64,000 nt of DNA, taken from assembly GCA_946624005.1 (NCBI GenBank), contig CAMORS010000002.1:18566-82565 (forward strand), given 5' to 3'. This stretch comes from an uncultured Prevotella sp. Its GTDB lineage: Bacteria; Bacteroidota; Bacteroidia; Bacteroidales; Bacteroidaceae. The position numbers and the translations under genes are program-made. Positions 25,679 to 34,208 of the stretch are shown piece after piece (the first letter of the stretch is position 1; each line of letters starts with the position of its first letter). The notes under the pieces are model-generated. The model had not been told where the DNA came from and made no database searches. It saw only the letters and a list, made by a program, of their open reading frames with translations.

Positions 25679-27193
25679 TTATGGGGCATCGCTTATTACT
25701 GCTGCGAGATGTTGTTTCCAACGCTCGTAGGCCTCGCGGCATTCATCCTGATGGGTGGTGGCGGGTTGGATGGTGGCCAGTTGTCGGAGCGAAGAGAAGG
25801 CTTCGTTGTGGTCGCGATAGATGCCTGCACCGATGCCAGCTCCTTTGGCGGCCCCGGCAGCCCCGTCGGTTTCCATCAGACGGATGGTGGCACCGCTGGT
25901 GGTGGCGAGTGTCTGGCGGAAGATGTCGCTGAGGAACATATTGGCCTGTCCGGCATGAATCTGGCGGATATCCATGCCCATCTGGCGCATCACCTCCATG
26001 CCGTAGCAGAAGGAGAAGACGATGCCCTCTTGGGCAGCACGGAGCAGATGAGCCCGCGAGTGGTTGTTGAAGTTCAGGCCATGGATGGAGCAGCCCACTT
26101 CGCGGTTCTGCAAAATGCGTTCAGCCCCGTTGCCGAAGGGGATGATGCTCACGCCATCGCTGCCTACAGGTATCGTTCCGGCCAGTTGATTCATCTCGGC
26201 ATAGCTCATATCGGCTGCTACATTGCGGTGCATCCAAGCATTGAGGATGCCCGTTCCGTTGATGCAGAGCAGGACACCAAGGCGAGTTCTATCGCTAAGA
26301 TGATTGACGTGCGCAAAAGTGTTTACGCGCGACTTCGGGTCGTAGTTCACCTCGCCCAGCACACCGTAGACGACCCCCGATGTTCCCGCAGTGGAAGCCA
26401 CCTCGCCAGGCTCAAAAACGTTAAGCGACAGAGCGTTGTTAGGTTGGTCGCCAGCACGATAGCAAATAGGAATGCCTTCGGGCAACCCTGTCTCCTCGGC
26501 TGCTTTGCGAGAAACATAGCCTTGTATGCCAAAAGTAGGAACAATCTCCGGCAGGATGTTTTCGGGGAATCCGAAATAGTCCATCAGGAATCCTGCCGGG
26601 CAGTCTGCCTTGAAGTCCCAGAGCATTCCCTCGGAGAGTCCGCTCACCGTCGTTCGCACTTCGCCCGACAGACACATGGCGATATAATCGCCTGGCAGCA
26701 TGATCTTGTCTATTTGCTCAAACAGCTCGGGCTCGTTCTCTTTCACCCAAGCCAGTTTGGAGGCTGTGAAGTTGCCCGGCGAATTGAGCAGGTGGCTCAG
26801 ACAACGCTCTTCACCCAGTTCGCGAAAAGCCCGTTCGCCATAGGGCACGGCACGCGAGTCGCACCAGATGATGCTGGGGCGCAGCACACGTTGCTCCTTG
26901 TCGACACACACCAAGCCGTGCATCTGATAGGAGATGCCGATGGCCGAGATGTCGTCGGGTGATGGTTGATGGGTGGTGGGTGTTGATGAAAGCAGTTTTG
27001 CCATAGCCTGTTTCGCATACGTCCACCAGTCGTCGGGATGCTGCTCAGCCCATCCTGCCTTCACGGCCATGATGGGTGCCTCGCTATCGGGATATTGAGC
27101 CGAAGCCACACACTTGCCTGTCTCTGCATCTACGATAGATGCCTTTACGGAGCTACTGCCAACGTCGAGCCCCAACAGATATTTTCCTTCCAT
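25679..27193 (-). CDS. xylB: Xylulokinase
   Basis: FGGY-family kinase that phosphorylates D-xylulose to feed the pentose phosphate pathway. N-terminal ATPase motif YLLGLDVGSSSVKASIVD, GISYQMHGLVCVD and the C-terminal GAAKGAGIGAG are typical; 504 residues is the usual length. First gene of a xylB-xylA operon with a -7 box at 27220-27227. No transporter or regulator is next to the operon in this window. Confidence 0.95.
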   Translation of the reverse strand: MEGKYLLGLDVGSSSVKASIVDAETGKCVASAQYPDSEAPIMAVKAGWAEQHPDDWWTYAKQAMAKLLSSTPTTHQPSPDDISAIGISYQMHGLVCVDKEQRVLRPSIIWCDSRAVPYGERAFRELGEERCLSHLLNSPGNFTASKLAWVKENEPELFEQIDKIMLPGDYIAMCLSGEVRTTVSGLSEGMLWDFKADCPAGFLMDYFGFPENILPEIVPTFGIQGYVSRKAAEETGLPEGIPICYRAGDQPNNALSLNVFEPGEVASTAGTSGVVYGVLGEVNYDPKSRVNTFAHVNHLSDRTRLGVLLCINGTGILNAWMHRNVAADMSYAEMNQLAGTIPVGSDGVSIIPFGNGAERILQNREVGCSIHGLNFNNHSRAHLLRAAQEGIVFSFCYGMEVMRQMGMDIRQIHAGQANMFLSDIFRQTLATTSGATIRLMETDGAAGAAKGAGIGAGIYRDHNEAFSSLRQLATIQPATTHQDECREAYERWKQHLAAVISDAP

Positions 27194-27219
27194 ATTCAGT
27201 AGTTTGGTTTTCCATCGGG

Positions 27220-27227
27220 CAAAGTTA
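27220..27227 (-). promoter_or_regulatory. -7 promoter box for xylBA
   Basis: TAACTTTG on the minus strand, 26 bases upstream of the xylB ATG. Confidence 0.65.
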
Positions 27228-27279
27228 CTTCAAAACATTGAGACAGCCAAGAAAAAAGTAAAAAATATTTGGTTTTTTC

Positions 27280-27373
27280 ATTCACATAATCGTACCTCTG
27301 ACTGCGTCGAAGGTACTCACGTTCGAAAAAACTCAAATAAATTTGGTTTTTTACTCACTTAATCGTACCTTTG
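27280..27373 (+). promoter_or_regulatory. Duplicated promoter cassette before the MscS gene
   Basis: Two related modules. The first has a degenerate -7 box TACCTCTG (27293-27300) followed by GTCGAAGGTACTCACGTTCG (27306-27325); the second has an A/T stretch, TTTGGTTTTTTACTCACTTAATCG and an intact TACCTTTG (27366-27373). The same 20-mer and promoter context recur at 63.8-63.96 kb. Confidence 0.75.
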
Positions 27374-27398
27374 CAGGCGTAATAATATAAATAGGTAT

Positions 27399-29735
27399 AT
27401 GATCAGGAAATGGATATTGTTGGTGTTGGCCGTCTTGCTGCCGCTGATGTCGGCCCATGCAGTGCTGAAAGAGCGCGACCTGAAGCAGACGCTCACTATT
27501 CTGCGTTCGGAGCTCGAGAAAGTACACACCGAGCAGGAACGCAACGTCAAGCGAGCCCAAGAGCAGCAAGAACGTACACGGCGTGAGTTTATGCAGACGA
27601 TGCAGCGCAGCAATCAGAATGCGCTGATGCTCTACTCGCAGAAACCCGACTACGTCTTCGACCTCACCTACGCATGCCATGAGGCAACGGAGCAGTTCTG
27701 GAACTTCAAGCGCAAGTCGTCGCCCTTCAAGGAGTATATCGGGCGGATGGACTCCGAGCTGGCTCGCTACGACAGTCTTATCGTCAGCCTTCAGAACATG
27801 CGTATGGCGATGCTCGACGAGCGTTCGCAGATAGACCGCAATGTCTGTCTGACGCTGGCGGTGAACATCAGGCGTTCGCTGGCCGACTCGAAGGCATCGC
27901 TCAACGAATATATTGTCAGCTACGAGTGGATGGAGCGCCATCTGCAATATCTCAATGACTATGCCAACGTGCGTTACAACGAGATACAGAACAGCATCTT
28001 CGTCAACGGCGGACAGAGTTATCCCGTCATCCTGAAGTCGCTGCCTTACTATCTCTCAACGACGGCCGAGACGGTGAGCGAGAAGTATCGACCGCTGCGT
28101 AAGGTCCACTCGCAGTGGGATGCGAAAATCATCTTGCAGCTCTTCCTCTACATCCTTGTCTATGGATTTGTAGCCATCCTGTTGAACCAGCTCTTCTTCC
28201 GACTGCTACCCAAACGGTTTCAGGGCAAGGTGTACAAGGCCAAGCGTCCGTGCATCATCATGGCCACGACGACCATCACCTTTGCCGTCATCCTGGCCGT
28301 CGTGCGCGCCTTGGCTAACCAGAACTTCATCATCATGGCCAGCGAGCTGCTCATCGAGTATGCGTGGTTGTTAGGCGTCATTCTGGTGTCGCTGCTGTTG
28401 CGTATCAATGGCGATCAGATCAAGAGTGCCTTCCGCATCTATGCACCATTGATCGTGATGGGCTTCATCGTCATCTCGTTCCGCATCATCCTGATACCCA
28501 ACGACCTGGTGAACCTGTGCTTCCCGCCGATATTGCTTTGTTGCACTTTGTGGCAGTGGTGGGCCGTGAGGCGTCACAACAGCAGCATTCCTCGCAGCGA
28601 CATGTTCTACACCTATATGTCGCTGGGCATTTTCATCGCCAGCACCGTCTGCTCGTGGATGGGCTATACGCTGCTGAGCGTCCAGTTGCTCATCTGGTGG
28701 ATCATGCAGCTCACCTGCATCCTCACCATCACCTGTCTGATTCATTGGATGAAGCTCTACAGCGAGCGGCACCATCTTGACGAAAGGCCTGCCTCGCAGA
28801 CGTGGCTCTTCCGCTTTGTCAATACCGTCGTGTTGCCCTGGATGGCGCTGATGTCGATACCGCTGAGCATCTACATGGCCGCCGATGTGTTCAATCTGAG
28901 TGCGCTGACGTGGCAGATTTTCAACCGCAAGCTCATCGATTTCAACAATTTCTCCATGAGCCTTTTCAGCATCATCCAGGTGGTCACCCTTTTCTTTGTG
29001 TTCAAATACATCAACCGCCTTGCCCTTGATTTGTTGCAGCAGCACTTCAGCCAGCACCATTTGGAGAACTCTGGTTCGAGGAAGATGATGGGTAAGAACG
29101 TCATCCAGGTGGTGGTGTGGGGAGCCTGGCTGCTGCTCTGCCTGAGCATCTTGCATGTTGGTGGTACATGGCTGGGCTATATTGCCGGTGGATTGTCGAC
29201 GGGTATCGGTTTTGCCTCGAAAGACATCCTGGAGAACATCTACTATGGTATCTCGCTGATGGCTGGTCGCATCAAGGTGGGCGACTGGATAGAGTGCGAC
29301 GGCACGAAGGGCAAGGTGGCCAACATCTCGTACACCAGCACGCTGGTAGAGGCAATCGACGGTTCGGTCATCGCCTTTACCAACTCGCAGCTGTTCACGA
29401 AGAACTATAAGAACCTGACAAAGAATCACGGCTATGTCTTGTCGTTGATACCCTTCGGTGTTGCCTATGGCAGCAACTTGCACGATGTATCGACAATGGT
29501 GGAGCAGGCCGTGATGCAGCTCAACCATCCCTATCTCGACCGTGAAAAGCAGGTGCGTGTGCTGTTCACCGACTTCGGCGACAGCAGCATCAATTTCAAG
29601 TTGTTGTGCTGGGTAGATGCCATCAAACAAATCTATGCCGTGAGCGATGTCATGGAGTGCATCTACGACACTCTCAACGCCCACGGCATAGAGATTCCGT
29701 TCCCGCAGAGGGATGTCCATCTGATTCAGAGGTGA
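27399..29735 (+). CDS. Large MscS-family mechanosensitive channel
   Basis: Inner-membrane channel expected to open under osmotic downshock. Signal peptide (LVLAVLLPLMSAHA), periplasmic coiled coil (about 25-70; LRSELEKVHTEQERNVKRAQEQQERTRR) and helical domain, about ten membrane segments from residue 245, and the conserved pore/beta domain near 590-660 (GGLSTGIGFASKDILENIYYGISLMAGRIKVGDWIECDGTKGKVANIS). Its 778 residues place it with the larger MscK/YbdG-like members. Monocistronic, with a tandem promoter cassette upstream and a small hairpin (29730-29751) at its stop codon. Confidence 0.93.
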   Translation: MIRKWILLVLAVLLPLMSAHAVLKERDLKQTLTILRSELEKVHTEQERNVKRAQEQQERTRREFMQTMQRSNQNALMLYSQKPDYVFDLTYACHEATEQFWNFKRKSSPFKEYIGRMDSELARYDSLIVSLQNMRMAMLDERSQIDRNVCLTLAVNIRRSLADSKASLNEYIVSYEWMERHLQYLNDYANVRYNEIQNSIFVNGGQSYPVILKSLPYYLSTTAETVSEKYRPLRKVHSQWDAKIILQLFLYILVYGFVAILLNQLFFRLLPKRFQGKVYKAKRPCIIMATTTITFAVILAVVRALANQNFIIMASELLIEYAWLLGVILVSLLLRINGDQIKSAFRIYAPLIVMGFIVISFRIILIPNDLVNLCFPPILLCCTLWQWWAVRRHNSSIPRSDMFYTYMSLGIFIASTVCSWMGYTLLSVQLLIWWIMQLTCILTITCLIHWMKLYSERHHLDERPASQTWLFRFVNTVVLPWMALMSIPLSIYMAADVFNLSALTWQIFNRKLIDFNNFSMSLFSIIQVVTLFFVFKYINRLALDLLQQHFSQHHLENSGSRKMMGKNVIQVVVWGAWLLLCLSILHVGGTWLGYIAGGLSTGIGFASKDILENIYYGISLMAGRIKVGDWIECDGTKGKVANISYTSTLVEAIDGSVIAFTNSQLFTKNYKNLTKNHGYVLSLIPFGVAYGSNLHDVSTMVEQAVMQLNHPYLDREKQVRVLFTDFGDSSINFKLLCWVDAIKQIYAVSDVMECIYDTLNAHGIEIPFPQRDVHLIQR

Positions 29736-29751
29736 GGAGTAACACTCACCT
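29730..29751. terminator. Hairpin at the end of the MscS gene
   Basis: AGGTGAG-GAGTAACA-CTCACCT; the stem includes the stop codon and is followed by TTTA. It lies between convergent genes and may serve both. Confidence 0.5.
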
Positions 29752-29764
29752 TTAACTTCTCACC

Positions 29765-30556
29765 TTAATAGTCGTCATCGTCAGCCACGTCGGCGGCTTC
29801 GAGGTCGAGTTCGGCAGGATCGGTATCGATGGTGGTGCGATAGCTCTCCTCGGTGAGCTTATCCTCATCATATTCGTCCTCGTCGTCGTCGTAATCGTCC
29901 TCACGGTCTGGCTCGTCGTAGTCACGGTCGATGTCGTCGTTGTTCTCGTCGATGTCGAACTTCATCTTCGGGCGTTCTACGATGGGCTTCACCTTGGCAA
30001 AGATGGCTTCCACCCACGAGCCCTTGGGAATCTCGAGCACCTCGAAACCTTCGTTCACCATCTTGTCGTACATGCCGCCAGCCTTGCGCAGTCGTTCGGC
30101 GGGTAGGGTAGTGGTGCTGATGTCGAAGCCGCTGAGAATGATATCCTTAATGCTCTGCGAGAGCGAGTCCCATCCGCCGCCGAAGTTGCGGTCGAGTACC
30201 TCGACGAGCTTGGCTGCCGAGATATGCCGGATATTCTCGTAGGTGAGGTCGGTCACACGCGAGATGGGGCGCTTCTTCACTCCCATCTTGATTTGTGTGT
30301 TCTCGTCGAGCTTGATCTTTCCAACCTTGAAGCCGCGGGCCTCCATTTTCTTGATCACCTCGGGCTTGTCAATCTTCACTTCCTCCACCTCGAAGGCCGT
30401 GCGAATCACGTCGATATAGTGGTGGAAGTTGTCTTTCAGGTCGGCATCTTTCTCTGCGGAGTTCCACATACGGAAGACGTCGTTCTCCTGAATATCCCAG
30501 GCGCTGCTCTTGGTGAGCGTCTTGAGTGTAAACGTCTTTTTCTGACTATCTTTCAT
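29765..30556 (-). CDS. Hypothetical protein with acidic C-terminal tail
   Basis: I do not recognise the family. The 263-residue protein has a basic/mixed N-terminal two-thirds (KSSAWDIQENDVFRMWNSAEKD, FDISTTTLPAERLRKAGGMYDKMV, PKGSWVEAIFAKVKP) and a strongly acidic, probably disordered tail (EPDREDDYDDDEDEYDED...VADDDDY). There is no signal peptide or membrane helix, so it is probably cytoplasmic; the tail could bind a basic protein or metal ions. It follows the omega-amidase gene by 22 bp and is probably co-transcribed with it. Confidence 0.8.
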   Translation of the reverse strand: MKDSQKKTFTLKTLTKSSAWDIQENDVFRMWNSAEKDADLKDNFHHYIDVIRTAFEVEEVKIDKPEVIKKMEARGFKVGKIKLDENTQIKMGVKKRPISRVTDLTYENIRHISAAKLVEVLDRNFGGGWDSLSQSIKDIILSGFDISTTTLPAERLRKAGGMYDKMVNEGFEVLEIPKGSWVEAIFAKVKPIVERPKMKFDIDENNDDIDRDYDEPDREDDYDDDEDEYDEDKLTEESYRTTIDTDPAELDLEAADVADDDDY

Positions 30557-30578
30557 ATTTCTTTTGTGTTTGAATTTT

Positions 30579-31334
30579 TTAGATGTTCAGTTTGAAGTCA
30601 TCGCCGTCGGGCAAGACGGGGAATCGATTCCGGAATGTTGCCAGCGGCTCCTGTTCGATCATTCCGCTGACCACCTCTTCTCCTCCGTTGTCGGAAGCCA
30701 GAAGTCGTCCCTTGGCGTCGATGATGTACGACCCGCCGGAGTAGTGGCTCGTGGGGTCGTTGCCCACGCGATTGGCAGCTACGACGTAGCATTGGTTCTC
30801 GAGGGCGCGAGCCTGTAGCAGGATGTCCCACACACGACGTCGCGATTCGGGCCAGTTGGCCACGATGACCATAGCATCGTAGTCGCCTAGGTTGCGCAGC
30901 CATACGGGGAAGCGCAAATCGTAGCATACAGCCAGCAGCAGGCGCATACCCTGAAAGCTGACAATGGTGCGCTCCTTGCCTTTGTGAAAAAGCTTGTCCT
31001 CGCCTCCATAGCTGAAGAGGTGGCGCTTGTCGTAGCAGGCAACGCTACCGTCGGGCCATACGAAATGAAGACGGTTGCTGAGCTGGTTGTTGTCGTCGGT
31101 GACTGCCATGCTGCCGCAGATGGCACAACGTCGCTGCCTTGCCTGTGCTATCATCCACTCGAGAGCTTCGTCGTGTCGGGGAGGCCTCCCGTCGGTCATG
31201 AATCCGGTATTCCACATCTCAGGAAGCACGCAGAGGTCGGCTTCGGGAGCGCTGTCCATCAGTCGCTCGGCCGATTGCATGTTGTCGATGGGATTTCCCC
31301 AATGGATGTCTGTCTGTAGGATGTTTATCTTCAT
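30579..31334 (-). CDS. Omega-amidase / nitrilase-superfamily hydrolase
   Basis: Carbon-nitrogen hydrolase. The triad is visible: Glu in CVLPEMWNTGF, Lys in YDKRHLFSYGGED and Cys in AVCYDLRFPVW. The MWNTGF and RHLFSYGGE context is typical of the YafV/omega-amidase branch, which hydrolyses alpha-ketoglutaramate or ketosuccinamate in metabolite repair. The track start 31430 includes 32 extra codons containing the promoter box; ATG 31334 (MKINILQTDIHWG) gives the normal 251 residues. Confidence 0.9.
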   Translation of the reverse strand: MKINILQTDIHWGNPIDNMQSAERLMDSAPEADLCVLPEMWNTGFMTDGRPPRHDEALEWMIAQARQRRCAICGSMAVTDDNNQLSNRLHFVWPDGSVACYDKRHLFSYGGEDKLFHKGKERTIVSFQGMRLLLAVCYDLRFPVWLRNLGDYDAMVIVANWPESRRRVWDILLQARALENQCYVVAANRVGNDPTSHYSGGSYIIDAKGRLLASDNGGEEVVSGMIEQEPLATFRNRFPVLPDGDDFKLNI

Positions 31335-31390
31335 TCCTTCTGTGGCTTTCGATGTGAAGTCTGTCGTGGCTGTTGACCTACTTTCGGTTG

Positions 31391-31398
31391 CAAAGATA
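31391..31398 (-). promoter_or_regulatory. -7 promoter box for the omega-amidase unit
   Basis: TATCTTTG on the minus strand, 56 bases upstream of ATG 31334. Confidence 0.6.
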
Positions 31399-31524
31399 AT
31401 GGCATAAAACCTATTATGCAAGTTTTTCAACGATTTTTTTTTGAATTTTCTTCGATTACGGCAAATATATCCGTTCTGAAACGAAAAATATGTTGAAAAA
31501 AATGCTCATCTCAAACATTTTTTG

Positions 31525-31532
31525 TAATTTTG
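31525..31532 (+). promoter_or_regulatory. -7 promoter box for the YfhO-like gene
   Basis: TAATTTTG followed by CACCGCG, 80 bases upstream of ATG 31613. The same TGTAATTTTGCACCG string precedes tamB. Confidence 0.65.
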
Positions 31533-31612
31533 CACCGCGTAGCAGGAAGCATTGTCGCTTTCAGCTTTCGCCAAAACAGACATCGAAACCAATAAGAACA
31601 GAAGAAAAAGAT

Positions 31613-34159
31613 ATGAAGAACCTGAAACAGTATCTGCCAGAAGTGCTGGTGATCGTTTTGTTTGCGCTTATCGCGTTTGCCTATTTCTTCCCTGCCGATA
31701 TCGAAGGGAAGATATTGTATCGTCACGACTCATCGGCCGGAGTAGGCTTGGGGCAGGAAGCCCAGAAGTATAAGGAAGCGACGGGCAAGGCCACCCGTTG
31801 GACCAACTCGGCCTTCGGAGGTATGCCCACCTACCAGACGGCTCCGTCGTATGGCAGCACAGAGAGCATTACAGCCGCCACAAAGGCCTACCATCTGTGG
31901 CTGCCCGAGAATGTGTGGTACGTCTTTGTCTACCTCTTGGGCTTCTACATCCTGCTGCGTGCCTTCGACTTCCGTCGATGGATGGCAGCATTGGGTGCCG
32001 TTGTGTGGGCTTTCAGCAGCTACTTCTTCATCATCATCGCTGCCGGGCATATCTGGAAGGTATGGGCATTGGCTTATCTGCCGCCGATGATAGCCGGTAT
32101 CGTCCTGGCCTATCGTGGCAAGTATCTGTGGGGCCTCATCGTGACAGCCATCTTTGCTGCTTTCGAGGTGAACGCCAACCATGTGCAGATGACCTACTAC
32201 TATTTGTTCATCATCGTGCTGATGGCGCTGGCTTGGCTCGTCGATGCCATCCGCAAGGGGCAGCTGCTCCATTGGCTGAAGGCAACAGGCGTATGTCTCG
32301 CTGCAGCTGTGATAGGCATCGGCATGAATGCGTCGACGCTCTATCATACATGGCAATACTCGCAGGAGTCGATGCGCGGCAAGAGCGAACTGGTGAAAGC
32401 CAATAGCGCCAACCAGACGTCGAGCGGACTGGAGCGCGACTACATCACCGACTACAGCTATGGCATCGGCGAGACATGGTCGCTGCTTATCCCGAATGTC
32501 AAGGGTGGTGCCTCCGATCGCGTCTTGGGAAGCACGTCGGCTGGTAAGAAGCAGGGCAGCAGCCACTATTTCAACACCGCTGAAGGAACGATACCTTATT
32601 CTTATATATACGACCAGATGCCGATGTACTGGAATGAGTCGACGCTCGACCGGCAGCAGCCAGGCACGTCGGGTCCCGTCTATGTGGGAGCTTTCGTGCT
32701 GATGCTCTTCGTTCTGGGACTGTTCATCGTCAGAGGACCCCTGAAGTGGGCATTGCTCATTGCCACCCTGCTGAGCATCATGCTGGCATGGGGACAGAAC
32801 TACATGCCGCTGACCAACTTCTTCATCGACTACGTGCCGATGTATGCCAAGTTCCGAACGGTAGAGTCGATACTGGTCATTGCGGAGTTCTGCATACCGC
32901 TTTTGGCGATGCTGGCATTAAAAGAATTCGTATCCTCGAAGAGTGAGGAGCGGGGAGCAAGGAGTGGGAAAGCCCTTTGGGCAACCTTCGCCCTGACGGC
33001 TGTGCCTTGTCTGCTCTTCGCGTTGATGCCCGGACTGTTCTTCAATTTCACAACCAATACAGAAGTGAGCCAGTTCCAGCAGATGCTGCCGCAAGACCAG
33101 CTCGGTGCGTTCATGGACAACCTGCAGCAGGTGCGCCGCAGCATCTTCACAGCCGACTGCTGGCGCTCGCTGGCCATCATCGTGGTGGGCATGCTCCTGC
33201 TGTTGTTCTATCGGGCGAAGAAGCTGAAGCAGGCGTGGCTCATGGGAGCCCTCATCGTGCTCTGTCTCTTAGACATGTGGACGGTCAACAAGCGCTATCT
33301 CAGCTACGACATGTTTGTTCCGAAGAGCGAGCGCGAGGCTCCGCAGCAGCTCACCAAGACCGACGAGATGATTCTTCAGGACACCACCGCACTGGGCAAC
33401 TACCGTGTGCTCAACATGGCTTCGAACACGTTCAACGAGAACGAGACGAGCTATTACCACAAGAGCATCGGCGGCTATCATGCTGCCAAGCTGCGCCGCT
33501 ATCAGGAGATGATAGAGCACTACATCATGCCCGAGATGCAAGCACTCATGCCGGCCATCGCCAATGCTGCCGGTGATATGACGAAAGTGAATGGCGACTC
33601 CATCTTCCCTGTGCTCAACATGCTCAACACGCGCTACATCATCATGCCGCTGCAGGGAGGAGAGACGGTGCCCGTACAGAATCCATACGCCTACGGCAAC
33701 GCCTGGTTTGTCGACAAGATCAGCTATGTTGACAATGCCAATGCCGAGATAGATGCCATCAAGAAGCTCAATCTGCGCCATGAGGCTATTGCCGACAAGC
33801 GCTTTGAGCAACAGTTGGGCAAGGCTGCCCAGCAGGATGAGACCTCGCTCGTAACGCTCGTAGCCTACGAGCCCAACCACCTCACCTACGATGTGGAGTC
33901 GGGTAGGGGAGGCATCATCGTCTTCTCTGAGAACTATTATCCTGGTTGGACGGCCACCATCGACGGTCAGCCGGCTGAGTTGGGACGTGTCAACTACATT
34001 CTGAGGGCGCTCAACATTGCTGCCGGCAAGCACAAGGTAGAACTGATGTTCTATCCCAAGAGCTTGCAGACAACAGAGACCATCGCCTACATCGCCCTGG
34101 CATTGCTCCTCTTGGCCATTGCCGTTGCCTGTTTCGTAGAATGGAAGAAAAAGCATTGA
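31613..34159 (+). CDS. YfhO-family multispanning membrane protein
   Basis: A GT-C-like membrane protein of 848 residues. About 12 membrane helices extend to near residue 560, with a large loop near 290-340; a soluble periplasmic C-terminal domain (about 580-800) ends in one more helix (IAYIALALLLLAIAVACFVEW) and KKKH. The conserved FSENYYPGWTATIDGQPAELGRVNYILRALNIAAGKHKVELMFYP segment is typical of YfhO proteins, thought to act in glycosylation of envelope polymers. Substrate unknown. The true start follows a 5' leader of about 80 nt. Its stop codon lies inside a heptad repeat leading to fkp. Confidence 0.88.
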   Translation: MKNLKQYLPEVLVIVLFALIAFAYFFPADIEGKILYRHDSSAGVGLGQEAQKYKEATGKATRWTNSAFGGMPTYQTAPSYGSTESITAATKAYHLWLPENVWYVFVYLLGFYILLRAFDFRRWMAALGAVVWAFSSYFFIIIAAGHIWKVWALAYLPPMIAGIVLAYRGKYLWGLIVTAIFAAFEVNANHVQMTYYYLFIIVLMALAWLVDAIRKGQLLHWLKATGVCLAAAVIGIGMNASTLYHTWQYSQESMRGKSELVKANSANQTSSGLERDYITDYSYGIGETWSLLIPNVKGGASDRVLGSTSAGKKQGSSHYFNTAEGTIPYSYIYDQMPMYWNESTLDRQQPGTSGPVYVGAFVLMLFVLGLFIVRGPLKWALLIATLLSIMLAWGQNYMPLTNFFIDYVPMYAKFRTVESILVIAEFCIPLLAMLALKEFVSSKSEERGARSGKALWATFALTAVPCLLFALMPGLFFNFTTNTEVSQFQQMLPQDQLGAFMDNLQQVRRSIFTADCWRSLAIIVVGMLLLLFYRAKKLKQAWLMGALIVLCLLDMWTVNKRYLSYDMFVPKSEREAPQQLTKTDEMILQDTTALGNYRVLNMASNTFNENETSYYHKSIGGYHAAKLRRYQEMIEHYIMPEMQALMPAIANAAGDMTKVNGDSIFPVLNMLNTRYIIMPLQGGETVPVQNPYAYGNAWFVDKISYVDNANAEIDAIKKLNLRHEAIADKRFEQQLGKAAQQDETSLVTLVAYEPNHLTYDVESGRGGIIVFSENYYPGWTATIDGQPAELGRVNYILRALNIAAGKHKVELMFYPKSLQTTETIAYIALALLLLAIAVACFVEWKKKH

Positions 34160-34188
34160 ACATTGAAGATTGAACATTGAGCATTGAA
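34154..34188. repeat. Heptad tandem repeat (CATTGAA)
   Basis: Five 7-mers CATTGAA, CATTGAA, GATTGAA, CATTGAG, CATTGAA; the first contains the stop codon of the upstream gene. Confidence 0.75.
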
Positions 34189-34208
34189 CGTAAGGCTTAG
34201 CGTGTAAG

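Noticed and set aside
25565-26962. Plus-strand ORF of 465 aa
   Set aside because: Antisense shadow of xylB.
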